This document shows, one piece after another, positions 28,587-37,685 of a stretch of DNA of 64,000 bases; within the stretch, counting starts at the first letter, position 1, and every line of letters starts with the position of its first letter. Position numbers and translations under genes: made by a program. Where the stretch lies: the NCBI GenBank assembly GCA_910578075.1, contig CAJTPK010000011.1, positions 31,039 to 95,038 of the forward strand, given 5' to 3'. Origin of the DNA: an uncultured Muribaculaceae bacterium (lineage in GTDB: Bacteria; Bacteroidota; Bacteroidia; Bacteroidales; Muribaculaceae). The notes under the pieces are model-generated. The model was not told the origin of the DNA and made no database searches. It was given only the letters and a program-made list of their open reading frames with translations.

Positions 28587-29894
28587 ATGATAAAATCTAT
28601 AGAATATAGCAAACCGGTGGCAGTAGCCGGTGAATATGATGTGATAGTGGCTGGTGCCGGTCCCGCAGGGATATGCGCCGCTGTAGCTGCCGCACGCGAC
28701 GGAGCCAAAGTAGCTCTTGTGGAAAGATATGGTGTGGTTGGTGGAAACCTTACCACAGGATACGTTGGTCCGGTTCTTGGCATGGTGGGCAAAGGCACTA
28801 TGCGCGACGAGATTGTAAAGATTCTTGAAATCCCGGACAACGATATGATCGGAGAGACCGGCAAGGCTCATGATTTCGAAAAAGCCAAACTTACACTTTC
28901 CGAATTTGTGAACCATCCTAATATAGATGTCTTTCTCCAAAGTTCGGTATATGATGTCGTGAAAGATGGTGAAACAGTCAAAGGTGTAATTCTCGCTACC
29001 AATGAGGGCAGAATGGCAATTCTCGCTCCCGTAACAATTGACTGCACCGGAGATGCGGTTGTCGCCACTCTTGCCGGGGCTCATATCGAGAAAGGGCGTG
29101 AGGATGGTCTCATGCAACCTGTCACTCTTGAATTCACTATCGACAACGTTGACGAAAGCTGCGCTGTGACATGCATAGGTGACGTTGATAACGTTGAACT
29201 AAACGGTGAGAGATTTCTTGATTTCTGCAAGAGATGCGCTGATGAAGGAAAAATTCCCGCTCATCTCGCTGCAGTACGCCTCCACCCTACTGTAAGAGAG
29301 GGACAACGGCAGGTTAATACCACACAGGCGAACAAAGTGGATATGACCAAAGTGAGCGATATCTTCCCGGCTGATCTTGAATTGCGCCGTCAGATCGCGT
29401 TGCTGATGGATTTCTTCCACAGCACTCTTCCAGGATACGAGAATTGCCGATGCATCGGCAGCGGAGCCACTACCGGAGTAAGAGAGACACGTCGTGTAAT
29501 GGGTGATTACATACTTACAGCCGAAGACATGGTTGAAGGTAAGAAATTCCCGGATGTCGCCGTACACGAGGCTGAATTCATTGTTGACATCCATAATCCC
29601 GACGGAGCCGGACAGGCTGAAGACAAGATTCAGTATGTCATCCCCTACGATATACCCTACAGATGCTTCCTTCCCAAGGGCGTTGAGGGCATGATGGTTG
29701 CAGGAAGATGCATCTCCGGTACCCATCGCGCCCACGCATCTTACCGCGTCATGTCCATATGTATGGCTATGGGTGAGGCTGTAGGAACAGCTGCGGCATT
29801 ATGCGCGCAAAAGGGTGTGACTCCGAGAGCTCTCCCTGTAAATGAACTTCAGAATACTTTGACTTCAAAGGGAATTGAATTATGGAAAAAATAA
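28587..29894 (+). CDS. FAD-dependent oxidoreductase (FAD_oxidored family, paralogue 2)
   Basis: The 435-residue cytoplasmic protein carries the FAD motif IVAGAGPAGICAAVAAARDG and then ERYGVVGGNLTTG (about residues 20-55). The conserved block IPYRCFLPKGVEGMMVAGRC lies near residue 370. It belongs to the same family as the protein at 9061 and the next gene. The start lies 12 bp after the dehydrogenase gene and its end overlaps the next gene by 13 bases. Two different members in tandem hint at two consecutive or paired oxidations, or at a heteromeric enzyme. The substrate is unknown. Confidence 0.86.
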   Translation: MIKSIEYSKPVAVAGEYDVIVAGAGPAGICAAVAAARDGAKVALVERYGVVGGNLTTGYVGPVLGMVGKGTMRDEIVKILEIPDNDMIGETGKAHDFEKAKLTLSEFVNHPNIDVFLQSSVYDVVKDGETVKGVILATNEGRMAILAPVTIDCTGDAVVATLAGAHIEKGREDGLMQPVTLEFTIDNVDESCAVTCIGDVDNVELNGERFLDFCKRCADEGKIPAHLAAVRLHPTVREGQRQVNTTQANKVDMTKVSDIFPADLELRRQIALLMDFFHSTLPGYENCRCIGSGATTGVRETRRVMGDYILTAEDMVEGKKFPDVAVHEAEFIVDIHNPDGAGQAEDKIQYVIPYDIPYRCFLPKGVEGMMVAGRCISGTHRAHASYRVMSICMAMGEAVGTAAALCAQKGVTPRALPVNELQNTLTSKGIELWKK

Positions 29895-31201
29895 AACAGG
29901 AAAGAGAGATACCCGTAGTCGGGAAATATGATGTGGTAGTATGCGGTGGAGGACCCGGTGGCATTATGGCGGCGATTGCCGCAGCCAGAGGTGGCGCCAA
30001 GACCTGTCTTATAGAACGATACGGTTTCCTCGGAGGAATGGCGACAGCAGGACTTGTTGCTCCGATAAGCGTATTCAACTATAATGGCCGCAGGATAATC
30101 AACGGACTGCCATGGGAGTTCGTGGAACGTCTTGAGCAGATAGGTGGAGCGCGTGAAGAGAAACCTTTGGGAAATATAACTTTCTCACCGGAAAAATATA
30201 AACTCGTCGCACAGCGGATGCTTAAAGAGGCAGGAGTGGACATCTATTTCCATTCTTACATCACCGGTGTAGGCATGGATAAGAACGCTGGCTCCAACCG
30301 AATAGAATATGTGATCATAGATAATAAGAACGGAGCAGAGGCAGTAGCAGGAAAATATTTCATAGATGCCACAGGCGACAGCGATCTGGCAGCAATGGCA
30401 GGAGTGCCCATGCAGCCCGTAAAGGGACAGTTACAGCCCGCGTCTCTCATATTCATGCTTTCTGGTGTGGACACAGATGCTCTTCCCATGATACGTCACT
30501 CACAGCAAGGGGTGAATTATCATGATCTGATGATCCGCGATCTATTCACCAAATTGCGTGAAGAGGGAACTGAGGATGTACCTATGTTCGGAGGCCCATG
30601 GTATTGCGGCATATTGGCTGACGGTATCGTTCTTGTGAACATGACAAGACATTTCGCTGACATGACTGACAATCGCGTGGCAGGCGATATGGAGTGCCTG
30701 CTGCGTGAAAACGCCCACCGCTACACGGAATTGCTGCGTAAGTATATCCCGGCATTCAAAAATGCGGAGTTGATAGCGACAGCACCTATGACAGGTATCC
30801 GTGAGACCCGTCGTATAAAAGGAGCACATACACTTACCGGCGAAGAATATCTCGAGGCAATCGACTTTGAGGATTCCGTAGCCCGCGGCTGCCATCCGGT
30901 CGACATCCATTCAGCCAACAGCACCAACCAGAGGTGTCAGTTCATGAAAGATGCCGGATTTGTGCCTTACAGATCGCTCTATGCTACCGAATATCCCAAT
31001 ATGCTCGTAGCTGGCCGCAATTTCTCAGCCGATGAGGTAGCTTCGGCTTCCGTGCGTGTCCAGGCATCTGTGATGGGACTTGGTCAGGCAGCGGGAACAG
31101 CGGCAGCCATGTGTGCCGAGGGCAATACAGACGTCAACGGCATTGACACGGACGAACTGCGCAGACGCCTTGTGAATATGGGTGCTAATCTCTCGAAATA
31201 A
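29882..31201 (+). CDS. FAD-dependent oxidoreductase (FAD_oxidored family, paralogue 3)
   Basis: The 439-residue protein has the FAD-binding motif VVCGGGPGGIMAAIAAARGG and ERYGFLGGMATAGLVAP. The late block VPYRSLYATEYPNMLVAGRN matches the family signature. It overlaps the preceding paralogue by 13 bases, and the ribokinase-type gene follows after 12 bases. No signal peptide is seen. Within the locus it probably oxidises the same metabolite series as its neighbour. The three paralogues in this window differ clearly from each other, so they are not recent copies. Confidence 0.86.
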   Translation: MEKIKQEREIPVVGKYDVVVCGGGPGGIMAAIAAARGGAKTCLIERYGFLGGMATAGLVAPISVFNYNGRRIINGLPWEFVERLEQIGGAREEKPLGNITFSPEKYKLVAQRMLKEAGVDIYFHSYITGVGMDKNAGSNRIEYVIIDNKNGAEAVAGKYFIDATGDSDLAAMAGVPMQPVKGQLQPASLIFMLSGVDTDALPMIRHSQQGVNYHDLMIRDLFTKLREEGTEDVPMFGGPWYCGILADGIVLVNMTRHFADMTDNRVAGDMECLLRENAHRYTELLRKYIPAFKNAELIATAPMTGIRETRRIKGAHTLTGEEYLEAIDFEDSVARGCHPVDIHSANSTNQRCQFMKDAGFVPYRSLYATEYPNMLVAGRNFSADEVASASVRVQASVMGLGQAAGTAAAMCAEGNTDVNGIDTDELRRRLVNMGANLSK

Positions 31202-31213
31202 CTGTTTATACGT

Positions 31214-32128
31214 ATGTGCAAGATAGTAGTCATCGGAAGCACCAACACCGACATGACAATACAGTGCGATGTGCTTCCATCTGTAGGAGAAATTGTTGCC
31301 GGCCGACAATTTCGCGTATGTCCCGGAGGAAAAGGTGCTAATGAAGCGATAGCGGCATCTCGCCTTGGTGGCTCTGTCAGCCTGATTACCAAAACCGGGA
31401 ACGACCTGTTCGGACGTCAGGCCAAACAGATGTTCAGCACAGAGGGTATACGCACTGATTATATTTTTGCAGATCCCGATCACCCCTCGGGTGTGGCTCT
31501 GATTATGGTGAATGATTCCGGTGAGAAATACATTTCACTTGCCCAGGGTAGCATTACAACACTCTCCCATCAGGAAATTGACAAAACCCGAAGTGAGATA
31601 ATGGATGCCAAGGTGCTATTGATAGAGCTGGAGACACCTATCGAGACGGCACTTTACGCAGCGAGAATAGCTGCAGCCAATAATGTTCCCGTGATCATCA
31701 ATCCTTCGCCCAGGCAAGCTCTTCCCGATGAGCTCTTCAAGCTTTCTACAATCATGATACCGAACCGGATGGAGGCTGAAAAACTCACAGGTGTCAAGGT
31801 TACGGATTTTGAAGCTGCGAAGAAAGCTGCGGTCATACTTGCCAAGAAGGGCGTTGGCACTGTGATAATCACAATGGGACACCGTGGAGCGTTTATGTAT
31901 CGCAACGGAGAGTCACACATCATAGATGCAGTAGACACAGTGGTAAGAGACGCATCCGGAGCCGGAGATGTATTCTGCGCCGCGATATGCGTGGCGATTA
32001 GCGAGAAAATGGATATGCTGGATGCCCTTCGCATGGCGAGTGCGGCAGCAGCCTTGCAGGTCTCTCGCGAGGGAATGATAGATGCTATTCCCTATCGTTA
32101 TGAGGTTGAGCAACTGATGAACGGTTGA
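31214..32128 (+). CDS. PfkB-family carbohydrate kinase, ribokinase-like
   Basis: This 304-residue cytoplasmic kinase begins with IVVIGSTNTDMTIQCDVLPS and has the PfkB N-terminal signature PGGKGANEAIAASRLGG (about residues 36-52). The C-terminal signature is VRDASGAGDVFCAAI, with the catalytic Asp in GAGD. Ribokinases and fructokinases of this family phosphorylate a sugar with ATP. It is the last gene of the plus-strand locus and probably phosphorylates the sugar made by the dehydrogenases upstream. The 3' end overlaps the convergent gene on the minus strand by 44 bases. I do not give a symbol because the substrate may not be ribose. Confidence 0.88.
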   Translation: MCKIVVIGSTNTDMTIQCDVLPSVGEIVAGRQFRVCPGGKGANEAIAASRLGGSVSLITKTGNDLFGRQAKQMFSTEGIRTDYIFADPDHPSGVALIMVNDSGEKYISLAQGSITTLSHQEIDKTRSEIMDAKVLLIELETPIETALYAARIAAANNVPVIINPSPRQALPDELFKLSTIMIPNRMEAEKLTGVKVTDFEAAKKAAVILAKKGVGTVIITMGHRGAFMYRNGESHIIDAVDTVVRDASGAGDVFCAAICVAISEKMDMLDALRMASAAAALQVSREGMIDAIPYRYEVEQLMNG

Positions 32129-33623
32129 GACAATTATGATATAAAGTCTCAGAAAAAGAAGTTCTCAAAACCTCAGCTTCAATCCATGCTGAGAAATCAA
32201 ATATCTTGAGAAGCTGCGCTTCGAACACATCCTGACGGATGTCATCGAGGCGCGGCTTTATCTTATCCCAGATCTGCTCCCTCTTTCTTGTCGACATCAA
32301 TGCATACGAACCTTTAGCAACTACTTCCAGAATAAGGTTTTCCATCCTATACGCCTTCCCTGATTTTGCCATCTCCCGCTTCATGGAACGTGTCTCGGAA
32401 TATATGTAATCCACATCGTTCATCTTATGGTGAATTATAAGTGCTGTTATACGCAGGATTCGGTGAATGGGCAGATCACAAGTCTTGTTCATTATCGGTC
32501 TTACAAGAGCTTTACGTGCCTTCTTATAATCACGGAGACCTATATTTACAAGTGCGCAATATAACGATACTTTTGATTCCATGGAAGGATTCAGTTTCTC
32601 TATTGCAGCCGGTTGCAATGCCTCGCACTTTTCGATAAAATCCTTTGCCTTGCGGAATTCACCATGATCGAGCATAGGAAGAAGATTATAAAGACCGACA
32701 AGAGCGTCGATATGCATTTTTACCATATGCGAGGGATGACTGATTGACTGAAGCCTCTCTATCAAGGCGGGCATCTGTTCATATCGTCCTGTCTCACGCA
32801 TATTCTCAAGCATATTCTCCAGAACAGCCACATAAAAGAGAGAGTTGTCCTTACCGGGATTATCAGCGATAAGATCCTTGAGCTGAACAAGAACATCGGA
32901 GGCGGACTGCTCGTCACCTACCGCCATGAGAAATCCGGACTGGAACAGAAGGTGGCGTTTCTGAGCCTCGAAACTCCGTGATGCCTTACGTGCAAGATTA
33001 TATTCCTTATATACGAGATCATTGAATGAATCTTTTTGCATCGAAGATCTAATTGCCCCCTTATAAATCGTGCGGTGCATAAGCAATTCATATAAAGACG
33101 ATTGCTCATAAAGGCTACGTAACGCATCAAGAGAATTGGTAAGCGAGAAATGCTTGTTGATTAGCTCTTCCTCTGATATTCCGGGCATATTAAGATGCTG
33201 TAGATAATCAAGTTCCAGACGCGATGCCATCATCAGCGCCTCGTTGCGCTCAAGCTCCTTTGCCTCCTGCTTTACCTTTGACAGGATATCAAGCGCAGCG
33301 GGAAATATTGATTTTTCAAACAGTATCTTGGCCTTTAGAATCTGCGCCATAAGCGAATAATCCACATCTGCATTCTGCCTCAACGCCAATAGTTTGTCAA
33401 GCAACAGCTTATACAGATATGAAACCGTCACATTAAATACGGCTGATTTCTCAATCTTCTCGAAAGCTGTCTTAAGCTCCTCGACAGAGGTGAGACCATC
33501 CTTATCTATAAGGTCAAAGAGCACTATATAATCTGCAGTGCTCTTTTTACCAAGACGGAAGCTTCTCTTCTCATTCTTCGATAGCGACCGTACAAGTTCA
33601 ATCAATACCTCGGCATTCGTCAT
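32085..33623 (-). CDS. Conserved Bacteroidetes all-helical protein, TPR-like
   Basis: I do not recognise a named family for this 512-residue protein. It is predicted almost entirely helical, with repeated helix pairs (SVEELKTAFEKIEKSAVFNV, FPAALDILSKVKQEAKELER, GEFRKAKDFIEKCEALQPAA), which suggests TPR-like repeats and a scaffold role. It starts with MTNAEVLIELVRSLSKNEKR, and no signal peptide is present. The start overlaps the stop of the acyl-CoA synthetase gene by four bases (ATGA), so the two are cotranscribed and coupled. The 3' end overlaps the convergent ribokinase gene. Confidence 0.7.
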   Translation of the reverse strand: MTNAEVLIELVRSLSKNEKRSFRLGKKSTADYIVLFDLIDKDGLTSVEELKTAFEKIEKSAVFNVTVSYLYKLLLDKLLALRQNADVDYSLMAQILKAKILFEKSIFPAALDILSKVKQEAKELERNEALMMASRLELDYLQHLNMPGISEEELINKHFSLTNSLDALRSLYEQSSLYELLMHRTIYKGAIRSSMQKDSFNDLVYKEYNLARKASRSFEAQKRHLLFQSGFLMAVGDEQSASDVLVQLKDLIADNPGKDNSLFYVAVLENMLENMRETGRYEQMPALIERLQSISHPSHMVKMHIDALVGLYNLLPMLDHGEFRKAKDFIEKCEALQPAAIEKLNPSMESKVSLYCALVNIGLRDYKKARKALVRPIMNKTCDLPIHRILRITALIIHHKMNDVDYIYSETRSMKREMAKSGKAYRMENLILEVVAKGSYALMSTRKREQIWDKIKPRLDDIRQDVFEAQLLKIFDFSAWIEAEVLRTSFSETLYHNCLNRSSVAQPHNDRE

Positions 33624-35290
33624 GGCTGGTAAAGGAAACGTTTTATCGACCGTTTAGGCGTTTTCTCAAATTCCTCATTCATAATCTTGAGTTTCTTAAC
33701 CTTGCTGTATGCAGGAAGTTCCTGATTGAGTGAGGCAAGATTATCCTCCATTATTTTCTCTGTTTTCTCACGGTCGATATTCTCTCTGGCTATAAGCTCC
33801 ATATCTGGATATACCAGCGCCTCAAGTTCACCATGATTATCAATTATAAGAGATTCCGCCACATATGGAAGATTATTAAGCTTTGCCTCAATCTCCTCGG
33901 GATAGATATTTTGTCCGGAGGGTCCGAGAATCATTGTCTTGGATCTACCCATAATTGAGATGAATCCATCCTCATCTATGATTCCCATATCACCGGTGTT
34001 CATCCATCCTGAATCATCTGGCATGACCTCAAGTGTAGCTTTTTTATTCTTATAATAACCCTGCATGACATTGGGGCCCTTGACCCAGATATTTCCCGGA
34101 ATCTGAGCCGGATCCGGAGAATCTATTCGACATTCCATACGATCCATCATACGTCCGACCGTATGAGGCTTGGATTCAGTTGCCGGAGCATATGTCAGCA
34201 GCGGACCGCATTCTGTCATTCCATATCCTACTGTGACAGGAAACTCTATACGATACAGGAATTTCTCCACATCAGGATTCAGCGGTGCACCGCCGATTAT
34301 GATCTCCCTTACGTTACCGCCGAATGCCTGTAGCAGGTTCTCTTTGACTTTGGCAAGCAGACGATCGTCAACATATGGTATATGCAAAAGGAGCTTCATC
34401 ATCGGCTTTTCAAGCAAAGGGAATACTTTTGTCTTGATTATCTTCTCAAGAATCAAAGGCACAGTGATGATCAGCTTAGGCTTGACATCGGCAAATGCCT
34501 TTAGAATTACCTTCGGAGAGGGCAGTTTTGTAAGGAAATTCAGATGACACCCCTGGCAGAAAGGATGCAGCGACTCAATTGTCATGCCGTAGAGATGCGC
34601 AAGCGGAAGCATATTCACGATGCCGTCTCCGGCATGAAGATAATCTATATTGTCAAGACAATAACGGATATTGCTCCATAATGAACGGTAAGGAAGCATA
34701 ACACCTTTTGACATACCTGTTGAACCACTCGTGTAATTGATCACAGCAAGCTGTTCCGGCTCACAATCGGCATATTTAACATCATTCTGGGTGAAGCTAT
34801 ATGGGAACTCCTTACCGAAATATTCATTGAGGTTATTACGTGTCTCAGTCAGCTTCTCACTTCGCGACAATGGCATGCCGAATTCACTTATGTATATTGC
34901 TCCTACAAGATCGGGCATAGCTTTTTCATCAAGGTTCTCCCAGATTGCGGCATCCACAAACAGAAGTTTAGCACCGCTGTGAATCAGAAGATGAGTCACA
35001 GTATCAGGCTTGAACTCGTGAAGAATAGGCACTGCCACCACACCGGATGTGAGACATGCAAGCAGCACAACCACCCAGTTGGAGGAATTCTTGCCGCAGA
35101 TCGCCACCCTGTCTCCTTTCTTGACACCGGCAGCCTTAAACATGATATGGATTTTGGCTATCGTCTCTGCCACATCCTTATACTGGTAATTGATTCCCCC
35201 CATATCGGAAAGAGCCATGCTGTCCCAGTTTTTCTTTATTGATTGCTCTATCAGCTGATTTAAAGATTCCGTCTGATTTTTGTTTTTCAT
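33620..35290 (-). CDS. AMP-binding long-chain acyl-CoA synthetase family protein
   Basis: The 556-residue enzyme has the AMP-binding signature INYTSGSTGMSKGVMLPYRS (about residues 190-209), the motif GYGMTECGPL (about 354-363) and TGDMGIIDEDGF (about 432-443). These define the ANL adenylating family, which activates fatty acids as acyl-AMP and then acyl-CoA. A C-terminal lysine in PKRSIKRFLY is consistent with the catalytic Lys region. The protein is cytoplasmic and probably membrane associated. It is followed by the helical protein with a four-base overlap. It lies 39 bases after a TlpA-like lipoprotein gene. Confidence 0.92.
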   Translation of the reverse strand: MKNKNQTESLNQLIEQSIKKNWDSMALSDMGGINYQYKDVAETIAKIHIMFKAAGVKKGDRVAICGKNSSNWVVVLLACLTSGVVAVPILHEFKPDTVTHLLIHSGAKLLFVDAAIWENLDEKAMPDLVGAIYISEFGMPLSRSEKLTETRNNLNEYFGKEFPYSFTQNDVKYADCEPEQLAVINYTSGSTGMSKGVMLPYRSLWSNIRYCLDNIDYLHAGDGIVNMLPLAHLYGMTIESLHPFCQGCHLNFLTKLPSPKVILKAFADVKPKLIITVPLILEKIIKTKVFPLLEKPMMKLLLHIPYVDDRLLAKVKENLLQAFGGNVREIIIGGAPLNPDVEKFLYRIEFPVTVGYGMTECGPLLTYAPATESKPHTVGRMMDRMECRIDSPDPAQIPGNIWVKGPNVMQGYYKNKKATLEVMPDDSGWMNTGDMGIIDEDGFISIMGRSKTMILGPSGQNIYPEEIEAKLNNLPYVAESLIIDNHGELEALVYPDMELIARENIDREKTEKIMEDNLASLNQELPAYSKVKKLKIMNEEFEKTPKRSIKRFLYQP

Positions 35291-35329
35291 AATAGTGGAT
35301 AATTAGAAATGTTATTCTTTGGGATTGTC

Positions 35330-36331
35330 TCAGTCTTTAAGTAGCTGTTCAAGACGGCTTCTTATCTGAGACACGCTCTCACCCCTGCTCACAATCACGC
35401 CTTCCGGATCAAGGAGCATATGGTGAGGAATACCTGAGAATCCATAGATATCATAAGGCACTCTCTGCGTATTATATATAACGCTCCATGGAATTGAATG
35501 TTTCTTGACCATCGCCTCGGTATCTTCAGTTTTATCCCTTACCGCTACACCTACTATATCAAACCCCTTGTCATGGTAATCAGCATAAAGCTGCTGCATT
35601 TCAGGAAGTTCCTTAATACAATAAGGACACCAGCTTGCCCAGAAATCCACAAGTGTGTAATGTCCCGGAGTTATGGCTGACGAAAACAACATTTTCTTTC
35701 CACGCTCATTCTCTCCGGAGAAATCGGTATATTTCATTCCCGGTGCGGTTTGAGCACGGTGACGAGCGAATTCCTCATAATGTTTAGCTCTGCGTGTATC
35801 GCGGAAACCTGCCGGGGCTAAATTTAAAAAGCTGTCAACCCGTTGAGGTTCAGCATATTTGAGCCATTCGATACCGAAATATTCTCCTATCGCGTTATCT
35901 TTATTTTCATTATATGTCTTTTCAACATAATCAAGATACATTGTCATGTCGTCAAGATTCTCTATAGAATCAAGAGATGACAACATCGTGGAGAATCTGT
36001 CGTTCAAAGGCGTTCCGGAAGGGACGCTCATAGAGTCGCACAATTGCGCAGTCCCCTCCTCCATGATATAATATGCACGGATACGACCGTCTATGACAAT
36101 CTGTGTGAACAGAGGAAACCTTACAGAGTCATTCTCTGTAGATGCAAACGATGCCTTCCCATCAGTCACCACAGCAGTAGCCAACACTGTTGAATCAGCA
36201 AAATTCATCACCTCTACAGTTTTCCCTTCATATTTCTCAGGGAAATTCATCTCTATCTTACTCTCTTTCTTGCAGGCGGCAAAAGCAAGTGACACCGCCG
36301 CGCATAATATAATTGATGCAGTTTTTTTCAT
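35330..36331 (-). CDS. TlpA-like thioredoxin lipoprotein with N-terminal DUF4369-like domain
   Basis: The 333-residue protein has a lipoprotein signal (AAVSLAFAACKK). The N-terminal half (IEMNFPEKYEGKTVEVMNFA) is a beta-rich domain like DUF4369. The C-terminal half is a thioredoxin fold with active site WCPYC (in VDFWASWCPYCIKELP) and cis-proline in GIPHHML. Proteins of this kind act in the periplasm of Bacteroidetes as thiol-disulfide reductases or resolve oxidised lipoproteins. It lies 14 bases downstream of a cysteine desulfidase gene, which hints at a shared response to thiols or sulfide. Confidence 0.92.
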   Translation of the reverse strand: MKKTASIILCAAVSLAFAACKKESKIEMNFPEKYEGKTVEVMNFADSTVLATAVVTDGKASFASTENDSVRFPLFTQIVIDGRIRAYYIMEEGTAQLCDSMSVPSGTPLNDRFSTMLSSLDSIENLDDMTMYLDYVEKTYNENKDNAIGEYFGIEWLKYAEPQRVDSFLNLAPAGFRDTRRAKHYEEFARHRAQTAPGMKYTDFSGENERGKKMLFSSAITPGHYTLVDFWASWCPYCIKELPEMQQLYADYHDKGFDIVGVAVRDKTEDTEAMVKKHSIPWSVIYNTQRVPYDIYGFSGIPHHMLLDPEGVIVSRGESVSQIRSRLEQLLKD

Positions 36332-36345
36332 TGTTTTTTTATTTA

Positions 36346-37623
36346 TTACTTCTCAACCATGATACGTAACACAAGCTTATCAGTCTCCTGCATTGCCTCT
36401 CGCCCTATTGAGGTAAGATTACGTATCGTCTTGTCTATATCCTCGCTGATGATTCCTTCGCTTGAGGAAACACATTTGCCATTCATGGCAAGCATAGCCG
36501 ACATCACCGCCGTTGAGACACCGGATGATATTTTCATCGCACATGCCGGCTTAGCACCGTCGCAAATCATGCCGGTAAGATTCGCCACCATATTTTTTAT
36601 TGCGGCGCATACCTGGTTATAATCACCGCCCATGAGATATACAAGTCCCGCCGATGCACCGGTGGATGCCACCACGCAGCCGCATAGCGCCGACAAACGT
36701 CCGAGACTCTGCTTGATATATATGCTGGTGAGATGACTGAGCACAAGTGCCCTGATGGTCTGCTCTTCCGTGGCATCGATATCCTTGGCATAACTCACCA
36801 CCGGCATTGTGGCTGTTATTCCCTGGTTTCCACTGCCTGAATTAGACATCACAGCGATAGGCGCGCCACCCATTCTGGCATCACATGCCGCTGATGTAAG
36901 AGCCATTATATGCTCCATAGGAGAATCTCCGATCAATCCCTGGCCGCTGTTTAACACTGCACCCAACGAATGACCGAATTTCCCGGTCATACCCAATTCG
37001 GCTGCAGCGCTGTTAAGATCCTTGGCAGCAAGTATGAAACGGAGTTTCTCGACATCGGTTTCCAAGGCAAAACGATAAACCATGTCGGCCGTAAGAACTA
37101 TATCCGCATCATCGCTGCCGCAGCAATCTGCCTCACAGCATTTATCAAGGATAACTTCACCGTTCTTCTCAAGATATATGAAATTCTGGTGAGATCCGGA
37201 AATAATCGCTTTTGCTGTCCTGCCGTCTCCCTTCACTTCAACATCTATATGTAGATTTGACGGGGCATCAACGCAATGGGAAATAGATATATGATCCCCT
37301 GCGATGTATTCTCGACCACGTTCCACGGCTGCTTCATCCACATCGCGAAGCACCTCCAGACCATACTCCGACTTACCGATCAACGCTCCGAGAGCCACAG
37401 CAATAGGCAATCCGATCATACCGGTTCCGGGAATCCCGACACCCATGGCATTCTTGATTATATTACCACTCAATGAGAGCGAAATACTCTCTGGAACACA
37501 TCCGAGCATTTCTGTCGCCTTAGCCACGGCAAGAGACACAGCAGCAGGCTCTGTGCATCCGATTGCCGGAACTACTTCCCTTTTTATCAGGGATATTATC
37601 GATTCTATAGTTTTTTCATCCAT
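36346..37623 (-). CDS. L-cysteine desulfidase / L-serine deaminase-alpha family (YhaM/CyuA type)
   Basis: The 425-residue protein has the family start IKREVVPAIGCTEPAAVSLA (about residues 14-33) and glycine-rich blocks such as MGVGIPGTGMIGLPIAVALG and MSNSGSGNQGITATMPV. These define the UPF0597/YhaM family, shown in enterobacteria to be a [4Fe-4S] cysteine desulfidase (CyuA) that turns cysteine into pyruvate, ammonia and hydrogen sulfide. Conserved cysteines that could bind the cluster are visible (AIGCTEP, LCGCVV, GMICDGAKPAC). The gene is followed after 14 bases by the thioredoxin-like lipoprotein gene. It is a cytoplasmic enzyme. Confidence 0.87.
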   Translation of the reverse strand: MDEKTIESIISLIKREVVPAIGCTEPAAVSLAVAKATEMLGCVPESISLSLSGNIIKNAMGVGIPGTGMIGLPIAVALGALIGKSEYGLEVLRDVDEAAVERGREYIAGDHISISHCVDAPSNLHIDVEVKGDGRTAKAIISGSHQNFIYLEKNGEVILDKCCEADCCGSDDADIVLTADMVYRFALETDVEKLRFILAAKDLNSAAAELGMTGKFGHSLGAVLNSGQGLIGDSPMEHIMALTSAACDARMGGAPIAVMSNSGSGNQGITATMPVVSYAKDIDATEEQTIRALVLSHLTSIYIKQSLGRLSALCGCVVASTGASAGLVYLMGGDYNQVCAAIKNMVANLTGMICDGAKPACAMKISSGVSTAVMSAMLAMNGKCVSSSEGIISEDIDKTIRNLTSIGREAMQETDKLVLRIMVEK

Positions 37624-37651
37624 CCTGTAATATGGTATTGGTTTTAAGATT

Positions 37652-37670
37652 AAGAAGTATATGACTTCTT
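37652..37670 (-). terminator. Weak hairpin downstream of thymidine kinase gene
   Basis: AAGAAGT (37652-37658) pairs with ACTTCTT (37664-37670) around a five-base loop, between the thymidine kinase stop and the start of the desulfidase gene. There is a short T-rich tract on the minus strand. Confidence 0.45.
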
Positions 37671-37685
37671 CTATTTAAGATGTTT

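Noticed and set aside
28467..29117. Minus-strand open frame of 216 codons opposite the FAD oxidoreductase gene.
   Set aside because: The plus-strand gene has a complete FAD motif in this stretch; the other frame is a shadow.
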